Assembly: GCA_001599815.1 (NCBI GenBank)
Contig: BCIA01000001.1
Location: forward strand, 372,001-436,000
Source: Furcasterigmium furcatum
Taxonomy: Eukaryota; Ascomycota; Sordariomycetes; Glomerellales; Plectosphaerellaceae
Reading direction: 5' to 3'
DNA length: 64,000 bases
Of this stretch, positions 32,966-42,510 are shown one piece after another (positions within the stretch are counted from its first letter, which is position 1; every line of letters begins with the position of its first letter). Below the pieces are notes generated by a model. It had not been told where the DNA came from, did no database searches, and was given only the letters and a program-made list of their open reading frames with translations. The position numbers were made by a program, and so were the translations under genes.

Positions 32966-34843
32966 ATGGGTAAGACCGGGATTCGCAGTGTGAACAAAGT
33001 GAGCTTCGACAAGCCCGCTTCTGAGCAGCCGGACCTCCATGTAAGTGCGAGAACGATTGAGAGGTGGCTTGCTTTGAACTGACATCCGTAGAATCGCTGG
33101 CACCCCGACAGTAAGTGCCTTTTCCTGGCCCTGATAGGAGAAGTTTCTCAAATATGACCAGTCCCATCCGCCGCAACCATCAAGGATGGCGAGACCGTCA
33201 AGATTGAGTGCCTTGACTGGTAAGTAACCTCCATATAGACACCCATCCGAATTCTTGTTGACAATCTCCAGGACCGGCGGCCAGATCGGCAACAATGACT
33301 CCGCCGACGACATCCTGAACGTCGACCTGACCAAGGTCCACTACCTCAGCGGCCCTTTCGATGTCGAAGGAGCCGAGCCCGGTGACATTCTCCTCGTCGA
33401 GATCATGGACGTCCAGCCTTTCCAGGACCAGCCTTGGGGGTTCACTGGCATCTTTGACCGGTCGAACGGCGGCGGATTCTTGGATGAGCACTACCCCTCG
33501 GCGTAGGTCCTGCCCATATATCACCATCACAGGAGTAGTCAACTAACGAACCTCATCTGCAAGAGCCAAGGCGATCTGGGACTTTGAGGGCATCTACTGC
33601 ACATCCCGCCACATTCCAGGCGTCAAGTTCGCCGGCCTCATCCACCCCGGCATCCTCGGCTGCGCGCCCTCGGCCGAGGTCCTGGCGACCTGGAACAAGC
33701 GCGAGGGCGAACTCATCGCCGCCAACAAGCTGGACCGCCAGGTCGCCCTGCCCCCCGAGCCGCAGAGCGTGCACGCCGGCGCCGCGGACGCCTCGACCAC
33801 TGAGAAGGTCGGGCGCGAAGGCGCCAGAACGGTACCTGGCCGCCCTGAGCACGGCGGAAACTGCGAGTACGTGGTCTCAGGAGACAATTCCTGACGAGAT
33901 GGGAGCTGACACCGCGAAGCATCAAGAACCTCAGCCGGGGAAGCAAGGTGTACCTCCCCGTGCACGTAGCCGGCGCAAAGTTCAGCGTCGGCGACCTTCA
34001 CTTCTCCCGTACGTGCCCCCCCTCCCCCTCATGAGGGTCGCAGAAAACATGGCCGGTCCAGCTACGATGCCCTTCTGGATATGTTGCCCTTGAATTATCT
34101 CAAATTGAGAAAGAGGCCATTTCGATTTTATGAAGTCGAGAGAGAGGCCATGTCAATTTCCTGAAGCCAAGAGAGAGGCCATCTCGATTTTCTCGGGCTC
34201 GATTTGATGCCTGTTGGTCAACGCGGCGTCCCGAGGGCGGCCATCTTTTCTGCGACCCTCCTGCCCCCCCTGCCTCGCCTCTCNCCCGCCATGCTAACCC
34301 CCAGCAGAGGGCGACGGCGAGATCTCCTTCTGCGGCGCCATCGAGATGGCCGGCATCATCACCATAAACTTCAAGGTCGTCAAGAACGGCGTCGCCGACC
34401 TCGCCCTCCGCTCGCCCATCTACATCCCCGGCCCCGTGGAGCCCCAGTTCGGCCCGGGGCGGTACATCTACTTCGAGGGCTTCTCCGTCGACGCCCACGG
34501 CAAGCAGCACTACCTCGACGTCGCCGTTGCCTACCGCGAGACCTGCCGCCGCTGCATCGAGTACCTCCGCCGCTTCGGCTACAGCGACTACCAGGTCTAC
34601 CTCATGCTCTCGTGCGTGCCCATCCAGGGCCACGTCGCGGGCATCGTGGACATCCCCAACGCGTGCACCACACTAGGGCTGCCGATGGATATTTTCGAGT
34701 TTGACATCTCCCCCGCGGCCGGGAAGGTCGAGAAGCGCGATCTGGGGCAGTGCGCGTTCGCGGGGGGCGCGACGGAGGGGAAGGTCGAGAATGGAGGGGA
34801 GAATAGCGAGTTTAGTTTCGGCGGCGGGTTGACGTATAAGTGA
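32966..34843 (+). CDS. formamidase (FmdA/AmdA family)
   Basis: Hydrolyses formamide to formate and ammonia in nitrogen use. Seven exons: 32966..33040, 33092..33110, 33162..33219, 33272..33502, 33564..33866, 33920..34008, 34308..34843 (436 residues). The spliced protein reads MGKTGIRSVNKVSFDKPAS, IKDGETVKIECLDWTGGQIGNNDSADDI, then LVEIMDVQPFQDQPWGFTGIF, RHIPGVKFAGLIHPGILGCAPS, PGRPEHGGNCDIKNLSRGSKVYLPVHV and GDGEISFCGAIEMAGIITINF, all family hallmarks. The first five introns are 51-61 bp, but the last is 299 bp and holds a dispersed repeat plus 31-bp tandem units. Base 34284, in that intron, is ambiguous (n). The acceptor used (cag at 34307) restores CAG GGC GAC. Exon 2 is only 19 bp. Confidence 0.93.
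34037..34118. repeat. dispersed repeat, copy B, in the last formamidase intron
   Basis: About 82 bp matching 19812-19891 in the same orientation. The left half (atggccggtccagcta) is identical, and the right half (cttgaattatctc..attgagaaagaggcc) is diverged. It runs directly into three 31-bp tandem units. Confidence 0.75.
34107..34200. repeat. three imperfect ~31-bp tandem units
   Basis: Units begin at about 34107, 34138 and 34169, each of the form GAGAGAGAGGCCAT, a TTT-rich core, then TGAAG. Only the first unit overlaps the dispersed repeat; copy A has no second or third unit. Confidence 0.75.
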
Positions 34844-35081
34844 AGGGCGGCGCTGTGGATGGTGAGGTCAAGGTCAAGGTCATGGGGGGGACGTAGGGCG
34901 GCGAGGCGGCAACAAGTGACATGCGCTTCTTCTCAGGGGGTATCATGCAACATACGGTACCTATCTGCAGTGCACGAGTGAGATGAGTCGAACCGCAGTT
35001 TCCATAATTCCATATCCTTGGGGAATCGTATGCTAGCTGTAGGTATGCAGAAGTGCGCCATGACGGTTGATCGTGCTGCGC

Positions 35082-36251
35082 CTAGAAATCAGGGATGACT
35101 GCCAACGACGAGTGTCCCGAGTCGCTCGTGTGTTTCTTGGCCTCCTTCTCGCCGCTGCCCAACCAGTCACACCCGGGCGCGTTGCACTTGAGCAGTGCGT
35201 TGTCCTCGATCTCCGACAGGTCCGTGTGGCCCGACTGCTGGGCGTGCAGTTGACCGGCGCGCTGCCCGCTGCCCATCCACTCACATCCGGGCACATTGCA
35301 CTTGAGCAGGATCTCGGCGGGGTCGGTGTAGTAGTGCATATCGTTGAGCTGTAAGACGAGCTGCTTGGCCTTGTCCGTGACCTCGTCGTCCGACGTGGGC
35401 CAGATGGTCCGGTCGAGCTCCGGGGGCAGGTCGGACTGCTTGTACGGGGGTTCCGAGGGACTGAAGGCGACGCGATCGTAGTGGATGCCCGAGTAGACCA
35501 GGATGCACCGGGACTCCTTGTCCTCGCCGAACTCATAAGGAAGCTGTTCCTTGACGTCGAGAGCGTAGATTTGCATGTCGAAGATCTTGGAGAAGATGGA
35601 CATCTCGATGGCGCCGCCCCAGCGGTCCTTGCCCTGGATCTTGTCGGCATACTCGTGAGGAGGCATGCCGAGGATGGCCTCATTGTACTCATCCTGGTGG
35701 TTCAAGACGTAGTCCGCCACCATGCCGCGGAGCTGCGGCACCGGCAGCTGCTTGGGCAGCGCACCGCCGAAGGCCGTGAACAGACAGCTGTTGTCATCGG
35801 GCATGACGCGGAGTACTGTGGTGGTCAGCCGGCGCGGAAGGCTCATCGACGACAAGAACAACTCACATAAAGTCCCTTCCCGCTCAGGCCAAGCGGTGCT
35901 CACGCCTTCCGGACCCCGGGTAGGGGGCTGGGGGTCTCCAAACCCGTACATGCCGGACGACTGCCCTGCGGATCTGTATGAAGCGGAGGGTGCGGGCTTT
36001 GGTGCAGGTGCAGGCTCTGGGGCGGGAGCTTCGTCCGGGACGACTGTGAAGGTCTCGCCGTTGAGACCGAGGGACTTGGCGTTCTCGCCGTTCTGGCTGC
36101 TGTCGAGGCTTTTCAGAGGCCAGCCGTATTTGAGGGTGAATTTGGCGATGCCGGACTGTTCTCTGATGACTTCAAAAAGGTGGCCGACCGTGGCGTCGTC
36201 CTCCAGCGAAAGAACGCCGGTGCCCGCGGGCCCTTTATATCTGGCTCTCAT
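35082..36251 (-). CDS. OTU1: OTU1-type deubiquitinase (YOD1/Otu1 family) with two zinc fingers
   Basis: Exons 36251..35867 and 35815..35082 (372 residues; 51-bp intron). Otu1 trims ubiquitin chains on substrates of the Cdc48/p97 machinery. Domains in order: an N-terminal UBX-like fold (MRARYKGPAGTGVLSLEDDATVG), a Pro/Ala linker, and the OTU domain. The OTU nucleophile sits in MPDDNSCLFTAFGG (Asp before, Cys in SC); the catalytic His is in YSGIHYDRVAF. The C-terminus has two near-identical C2H2-like fingers: LLKCNVPGCEWMGSG..HAQQSGH and LLKCNAPGCDWLGSG..HTSDSGH. Orthologues I know have one. Splicing joins REGTL to LRVMPDDN across the OTU entry. Confidence 0.92.
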   Translation of the reverse strand: MRARYKGPAGTGVLSLEDDATVGHLFEVIREQSGIAKFTLKYGWPLKSLDSSQNGENAKSLGLNGETFTVVPDEAPAPEPAPAPKPAPSASYRSAGQSSGMYGFGDPQPPTRGPEGVSTAWPEREGTLCELFLSSMSLPRRLTTTVLRVMPDDNSCLFTAFGGALPKQLPVPQLRGMVADYVLNHQDEYNEAILGMPPHEYADKIQGKDRWGGAIEMSIFSKIFDMQIYALDVKEQLPYEFGEDKESRCILVYSGIHYDRVAFSPSEPPYKQSDLPPELDRTIWPTSDDEVTDKAKQLVLQLNDMHYYTDPAEILLKCNVPGCEWMGSGQRAGQLHAQQSGHTDLSEIEDNALLKCNAPGCDWLGSGEKEAKKHTSDSGHSSLAVIPDF

Positions 36252-37281
36252 GATTATGGCGCGTGCGTGACCGTGGCAGGATTTGGGCCGTCGAGCAACT
36301 CTTGGGCAGGGACGGACAGAAACACGGGATCAGGTTCGTTTGGGTGATACGCAAGCCCGGGATGACTGTGAGCGAGTTGAAACGCTCAAGTAACGCAGGA
36401 AGGTCACTAAGTTTCGCCCGATAGCAATCCTTTGTGGTGAGATGTGTTGATATGTCAGTGGAAGCTTCGAGACAAGCGATTTTGCCCCTGGTGCTCCCCC
36501 TAGCCCACGTATCTAGCAGACGGGAGTGACAGGAACCCCGCGACGATCACAAGACGGTGGAGCTCCCCGAATCAAACGCGCCCGCCCCTCATCCGGAGTC
36601 AGGCCAGGACCGAGCTGGCACGAACGAGGCGGTCTTGGCCGGCGACTGGCGGCGCTGTGTGTAGCTGTAGCGCAGCTCAGGCGGCCCGGGGTTAAAGCTG
36701 CGGGTGGATTTGACGCATGTACCCTCCGGACGAATCTCTCGTGCGTGGGAAGCTGGACGCTGCGAATGTGCCGACAGGATGAAAGTTTCACAGAGGTCAA
36801 AGTTGAAGAGGTTGAAGATAGAGACCGAAACTGCTGTTTCCAGGTTGAATTCAGTGCCAACAGAAGCCGCCCGAGGCTCTTTCCCTCCAGTCCGTTTGAA
36901 CCCTTCAATCCGCCATGGAAATCCCGTGACCTCCCTCCATCGCCCCTTCCCCAAGTTCCAGGTTCTGGAAGTACCAAAGAAACCTGGGAGAGGCAGAGAG
37001 TTGAATGGTCCGAGCGTTGGGTACGTACCCTTCGTTGCAGGGTTCCATCCATTGGTTGGCCGATGGACTCCAAGCCCCCCGGCGCGAGATCCCAAGGTAC
37101 AGCCGCTAAAAGTTCCCCCAGCCATCACCGACTCAACAGTGTCAACCCTTCGCGCAAAGGCCCTCCACGAGGCTGATCTTGGCCAATCCAGCTTCTCCTG
37201 ACCAGGAACTCCATCGTTAATTCCTGTCTGACTCCCTCGCCTGTCCTGGCTTCGCTCGAGGGCAATCCCCAGACGCCCAGC
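36252..37281. other. divergent promoter region, OTU1 and RSC1-like gene
   Basis: About 1 kb between divergent start codons. Open frames up to 216 codons on the plus strand and 322 on the minus strand lack domains and start support. No repeat or RNA gene recognised. Confidence 0.5.
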
Positions 37282-40200
37282 ATGGCGGGCACGCGCAGCA
37301 ACGCGACCGACGTTCGCGACTCGATCGAGGCCAAGATTGACAAGGACAACGATGTCGAGATGGCCGATGCTCCAGCCGACGAGGACGACGTCGCCGACAA
37401 GCCTGAAGATGAGGGAGATGACGATGACGGACCCGACGGCGACGCCGATGACGAGGACCTCGACCCGTCCAACTTTGTGCAGCTCATCGACAAGCTGCAG
37501 AGATTCCTTTCCGAATACCAGGAAGAGTACGTCCCCGGCGCAAACCAGCCTGCCCACGTTCTGACGTCGTCGCTAACGATTTGCGAAATGCAGCGGCGAG
37601 GAGATAGCCGCCGGATTCCAGAGAATCCCCAACAAGCGCGTCCTCCCCGACTACTTCACCATCATCGACACCCCCATCGCCTTCAGCACCGTCAGGGCAA
37701 GTCAAGCCACCAAGCACCCCACTGCGAAACAGAATAGGCTAACATCAGGTAACAGCATAAACTGAACAAGAAACTGTACACCAACTTTGCCGAGTTCGTC
37801 CGCGACGTCGCCCAGATCTGCCACAACGCTCAGGTCTACAATCGCCCTTCGGCAGGCATCTTCAAGGCCGCGGAGCGCCTGAGGGAGGTCTTCAAGGAGC
37901 AGCTGGGCAAGCTTGTAGAAAAGAACGTCATCAAGCCTGCGGAGGCCGTGCTGCCCGTTCTCGGCGACCTCCCCCCGGCGGACGAGTCGCCGGAGCCACA
38001 AGAAGGTGATGAAGAGGAAGAAGAGGACGAGGACGAAGATGAGGAGGATGAAGAAGACGAGGAAGATGAGGCCGAGTCGGACGAAGGCGGCCGTCGCACT
38101 AGCCGCCGTGCGAGGCCCGCCCGACGTCACTCCGAGGCCGACGACGACGAACACAGGAGGAGGGGCAGGCCGCCCAAGGTGCTCTTCCCGACCGAAATCA
38201 GGATTGATGCGCTGCTCAAGGGGCTGCGGAAGTACAAGAATGAGGACGACGAACTTCTCATCGGCCCCTTCGAGAGACTGCCCGACAAGCAGGAGTTCCC
38301 CGACTACTACGAGACCATCAAGATCCCCATCGCCATCGACATAATCAAGAGGAAGGCCAAGCGCAAGATATACTCCTCGGTCGATCTTGCACTTGCAGAT
38401 CTGGAGCTCATGTTCAAAAATGCCAAGACGTACAACGAGGACGATAGCCCCATCTTCGAGGCCGCCGTCGAGCTGCAGCAGGCAGCCCGCAGCCTGGCCG
38501 CTGAGCAGAAGGCAAGGCCCGATGATGAGTTCCGTGACGAGAACGGCAGGCTTCCCCTGGTCGAGATCCAGCAGGGCGGCCAGGCGTATCGAATCGGTGA
38601 GTGTGAACACTGGGAGCCAAGACAATCATGTGCTGACCCCTGACTTTCAGGCGACTGGGTCCATATCAAGAATGGCAACCCCGACAACAAGCCCATTGTC
38701 GGACAGATCTTCCGTATATGGCAAGAACGCAGCGGCCAGAGGTGCATCAACGCTTGTTGGTACTACCACGCCGATCAGACGGTCCACCACTTCGAGAAGC
38801 ACTTCTTCCCCCAGGAGGTCTTCAAGTCCGGCCAGTACCGGGACCACCCCGCCGAGGACGTCCTCGACAAGTGCTATGTGATGTACATCACACGCTTCTT
38901 CAAGGGCCGCCCTCGTGGCTTGCCCGCCGACAAGAGCGTGTATGTCTGCGACACCCGGTACAACGAGGACCAGTGCCGATTCAGAAAGATCAAGACCTGG
39001 CTGAGCTGCGTGCCGGAGGAGGTCCGCGGCAGGGACTACGAGATGGCTCTCTTCCCGTACCCTCAACCGCAGACCAGGGTGGACAGTCCCATCAAGCACC
39101 TGCTCCGTCCAGGCGCGAAGCCGACCGACCCGATGCCCAAGGCGACCTGGGGCCATGCCAATTCCCCCCCTATTGTGGGCGCAGTTCATTGCCGTCCTCG
39201 TGATCCTAAGGTATGTTGTCATCGGCGCACTTGTTTTTCAGGATGATGCTTTGTGGTTGTTTCAACTCGCGTCCCTGGCCTTTGCCCACTCTGCGGCGAG
39301 TGCTGTGAGTTGGATGCCTCAAAGAAGGATGAAGTATGAGTGATACAGCAAAGATGCACAGCTCGTCACTGCTGCTTCTTGCTGAAGCAGCAGTTGACGA
39401 GGTGGTATGTATCAGCTTTGAGGTGCAGGTTTGTTGCTCTGCTGGAAGAGGGCTATGAACGCGTCGTGTGCGAGCTGCGGCGCAGGCTCTGATTCATCGC
39501 TCTGCCTGAAGCGAAATCGACATTCACTCTATCGATATCGATGTTCAGGTGTTGGGCATCGGGCGCTAGGCGAAATCAGGGCGACTCCAGTATCAACTTG
39601 CTGCAGTTGAGCGCGCTCTTCCCGTTGTTGCAAAAGCTCACTGCCCTCTCATCCTTTTTCTTCACAACGTGTCCTACTTTGATTTTCTTCACACAGCAAG
39701 TACTGACTGCAAACCCTTTCACAACAGGAACTCACTCCTCCACCTCCTCCCCAACCCACACAACCTCTGACAAGCTCGATGCCTTACGCAAACGCTTCGC
39801 GCCCATCACCGTTTGTCAGACAAGCTCCCAACGATATCACCATGTCTCAGTCTCCCATCGCTTCCTTTAACAACGTCATGCCAGCTCCTGGTGGCATCGC
39901 CCCTGTCCCTGGCCCCTCGGCCTCGCCTGTTCAGTACCAACCCCAAGCGTACCAGCCGGGCCAGCAGACCTTCTCCGCTGCCTCCCCCGTTGCCCATCAC
40001 CAGATGCCGGCCCAGCACCACCAGTCGCCTGGCATGGCCGCTAGCCGTCCGGTCCAGCACAACTCGTTCCGCCAAGTCTACCCTCAGCAGGCCCAGCAGC
40101 AGCAGGCCTACCAGCAACTGCAGCCGGTGCCTCAGCAGGGCTATCAAACTCCTGGCCAGAATGCGCAGACGCAGTTCCAGACTCAGCAGCAGGCGTACCC

Positions 40201-40897
40201 GCAGGCGATGCCGTCCGGTGGCACTCCCCTTTCTCAGCACCCCGGCGCGANCCCTGCCGCCACTCCCGGCTACGACCCTCGCATGAACATGCCCAACGGT
40301 CGCACCCCCATGGCCCCAACCCCTGCTGGCGTCCCGGTACTTCCCCGGGGTCCGTATGCCTACCATCTCCCCGATGAGGTCGAGAACTCCATCCCCCAGG
40401 AGATCCGCGACCGCTACCCCAAGGACGCTCAGGGCAAGATGCTCTGGTTCACCACTCCCCCTGAGGATCGTCCCGCCAACGACCTCGCCCCCGAGAGCCA
40501 GGGCATCGGCCACAGCATGACGTACACGGATCACCTCGAGTCCGTTGCCAATGAGCATCTCGGCAGCATGACGGCCGTTAAGAAGAAGGCCTACCTGCAG
40601 CGCATGCGCAGGCGCGTCCAAAAGAAGGCGATGCGCGAGAAGCTCACCAATCCCACCGAGCAGGACACCAAGGAGCTCGCCGAGAAGGCTGTGGAAGGCC
40701 TCATCCACTGGACCGTCAACTACGAGACGGAGACGGAGATCATGTTCCTGCAGAACGGCATCCCGTACTCGAACACCTTCGACAACATGGGCACCACGCG
40801 CTGGACACACGAGAACGCCAAGGAGATGGCGAAGGAGCATAGGGAGCTGCTTCGCGAGGAGTTCGAGAAGCTGATTCGTGCGTCCATCAAGAAGTGA
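37282..40897 (+). CDS. RSC1/RSC2-type chromatin-remodelling subunit (bromodomains + BAH)
   Basis: Five exons: 37282..37526, 37594..37696, 37756..38596, 38651..39210, 39728..40897 (972 residues). Bromodomain 1 spans the first introns (GEEIAAGFQRIPNKRVLPDYF, YNRPSAGIFKAAE with the acetyl-lysine Asn). After a very acidic stretch (E/D repeat, residues about 195-235), bromodomain 2 follows (LPDKQEFPDYYETIKIPIAIDII, KTYNEDDSPIFEAA), then a BAH domain (GDWVHIKNGNPDNKPIVGQIFRIW, HPAEDVLDKCYVMYI). Exon 5 is Gln/Pro-rich and ends with a block resembling RSC1 C-termini (YHLPDEVENSIPQEIRDRY). Intron 2 is GC-AG and intron 4 is 517 bp. The join DPK to ELTPPPPPQPTQP is in phase and proline-rich, as in relatives. 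Base 40251 is ambiguous. The alternative, a separate gene starting at 39779, is less likely. Confidence 0.85.
37697..37755 (+). other. GC-AG intron in the RSC1-like gene
   Basis: AGG is followed by gcaagt (consensus of GC donors), and the intron ends aacag at 37755. This is the only join that gives STVRHKLNKKLYTNF; the available GT sites break the bromodomain frame or hit a stop. Confidence 0.75.
39211..39727 (+). other. 517-bp intron of the RSC1-like gene with a strong hairpin
   Basis: Donor gtatgt at 39211 and acceptor ttcacaacag ending at 39727, both phase 0. It contains an 11-bp perfect stem with a 5-nt loop (39368-39394) and a palindrome atcgatatcgat (39531-39542). Near its 3' end are CT-rich tracts of the kind found in fungal promoters. 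If retained, the frame stops at 39246. Confidence 0.65.
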
Positions 40898-42510
40898 GGG
40901 TCTTGCCTCACCCCGTCGATCGACCCACGTCACACGACGAGGCCGCTGTACTTGTATGGAACGCTGTGGGAGGTTGGGTTGATGCTGTGGACTGGATGAA
41001 CTGGCACAAGGTTGGGGCGTACGGAAAGCAATGGAATTGTTTGAGTTTGAATTTCCCACAGAGGGCGGAAGGCGAATCAACGGCGCGGAAGGGGGAAGGA
41101 CTCGAGATTCTTCATCGGCGTTGAGGGAGCAAACCTTGATACCTTCAGGCATGGCCCGTCCCCCTTTCGGGGATGAGGCTGATTCCCCAGTGTATACTGT
41201 ATTTCGCCAACCTGCACAATGTATCATCACAAAACCTGTCTCTGTCGCTCTATCCAGTGATGTCGGGTTCTCTCACATTGGGCTGGCCATTATCTTGGTG
41301 CCTGAGAACGTGCCAGTGGCGTTTCCCACTAATCAAGCTGCACCCTGAAATTTCGGCGGGGCTCGCAGAGCCGGTCCCTCCTATTCACTTGAATAAAGGT
41401 TGACGTGCCTTCCGGATTCTTCACAACAATCGCATGGCTGCCCAACTTTGTGGTTCAGTCCATGCATGGCCAACGGGAAAGAGCGGGACCCGCTCCCCTT
41501 CCACCAATCACCGCCCCCACAAAGCGTTCCTTCCCAGTGTCTTTCCTCAGGTCTCGGGGCCCAGGCCACTGGCCCAGGCGTTAGTCTTTCTGACTCAGCC
41601 GGCGGCGGTTGGTCCCGTCCTCCTCTGACTCCGACCTCTCCCCATCGTTCGCCGCCACTCTTCAACTCCATCCCATCCATCATCAACCCTCGAATCTTGT
41701 TCTCTACCGTTGGTCCTAACCTTCCCTTGTTCTTTTCGTACTTCTTTTTGTGCGCTCATTCGCATTCAAGACGACAAGAGATAATCCATCGGTTCTCCTT
41801 CCCAAGCGACTTCGACTTTTCCCACCGCTCGCCATCTCTTCACCTTCAACTGGAAGCGCCACCGCTTTTTGGCCGACGTTTCCTTCAGCCCTGTTGAGCG
41901 ACCACATCATCCTTCGCAAAATAAGTGAGTCGGACCTTTCCCCCTCTGCAGCAGCTCTCTGTGTCGGTTTGAGCGTGCTGAGCTGGCTCCTCGCTTCTTC
42001 GGAATCAACGGCGATCTGACTCGGTGAGGGTTTGTGTCATGATCATTCCATCCCATCGGCTGGATATCTTGACGAATCCCTCACATTTGCTCAATCGATG
42101 ACCTGTGTGTCAGCCCAAGCTGCATTCAGGGCCTGAAATCTCTGTCCCTGCTCTCCCACACTCTGATCCCCCTCCCTCCACTACACCCGCACAACGCCTC
42201 GCACCCTCATCCTCACCAGCAGCTACTTCATCTCCAATCCCAACACAACATCCTTTCTCTCTTCACGCCGGCTTCTGTCCACTGCGACCTGTGTGCAGCT
42301 CAATAGGCTAACCAAGCTTGCAGACGAAGGAGTATTGGCCGCCATCATCTTTACCCACACCCCCAGGGCATCATCATTGATGCTCAACATCGCCCACCCG
42401 CCCACCACTCTGATGGCCGCCTTATCCTGTCCCATTCTACGTGGCACCAACCTTTGATCCCCGAGACACTGTTGCATCTGTCGGGACACTAGGGCCCCAG
42501 GGCCTCCCAA
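40898..42510. other. intergenic region and leader of the NYN gene
   Basis: About 1.6 kb. The part from about 41700 is CT-rich and probably the 5' leader of the NYN-domain gene, with a possible leader intron starting at ataagtgagtc (about 41925). Plus-strand open frames up to 165 codons have no domain. No repeat or RNA gene recognised. Confidence 0.5.

Noticed and set aside
39211..39343. Reading through the RSC1 donor to a stop at 39246 or via an acceptor at 39240 to 39343
   Set aside because: Both give short non-conserved tails; the phase-0 join to 39728 is better.
39779..40897. A separate gene starting at the ATG at 39779
   Set aside because: The upstream in-phase exon start at 39728 joins the BAH exon with a proline-rich segment as in RSC1 relatives, and the C-terminal block fits RSC1. 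Kept only as an alternative.
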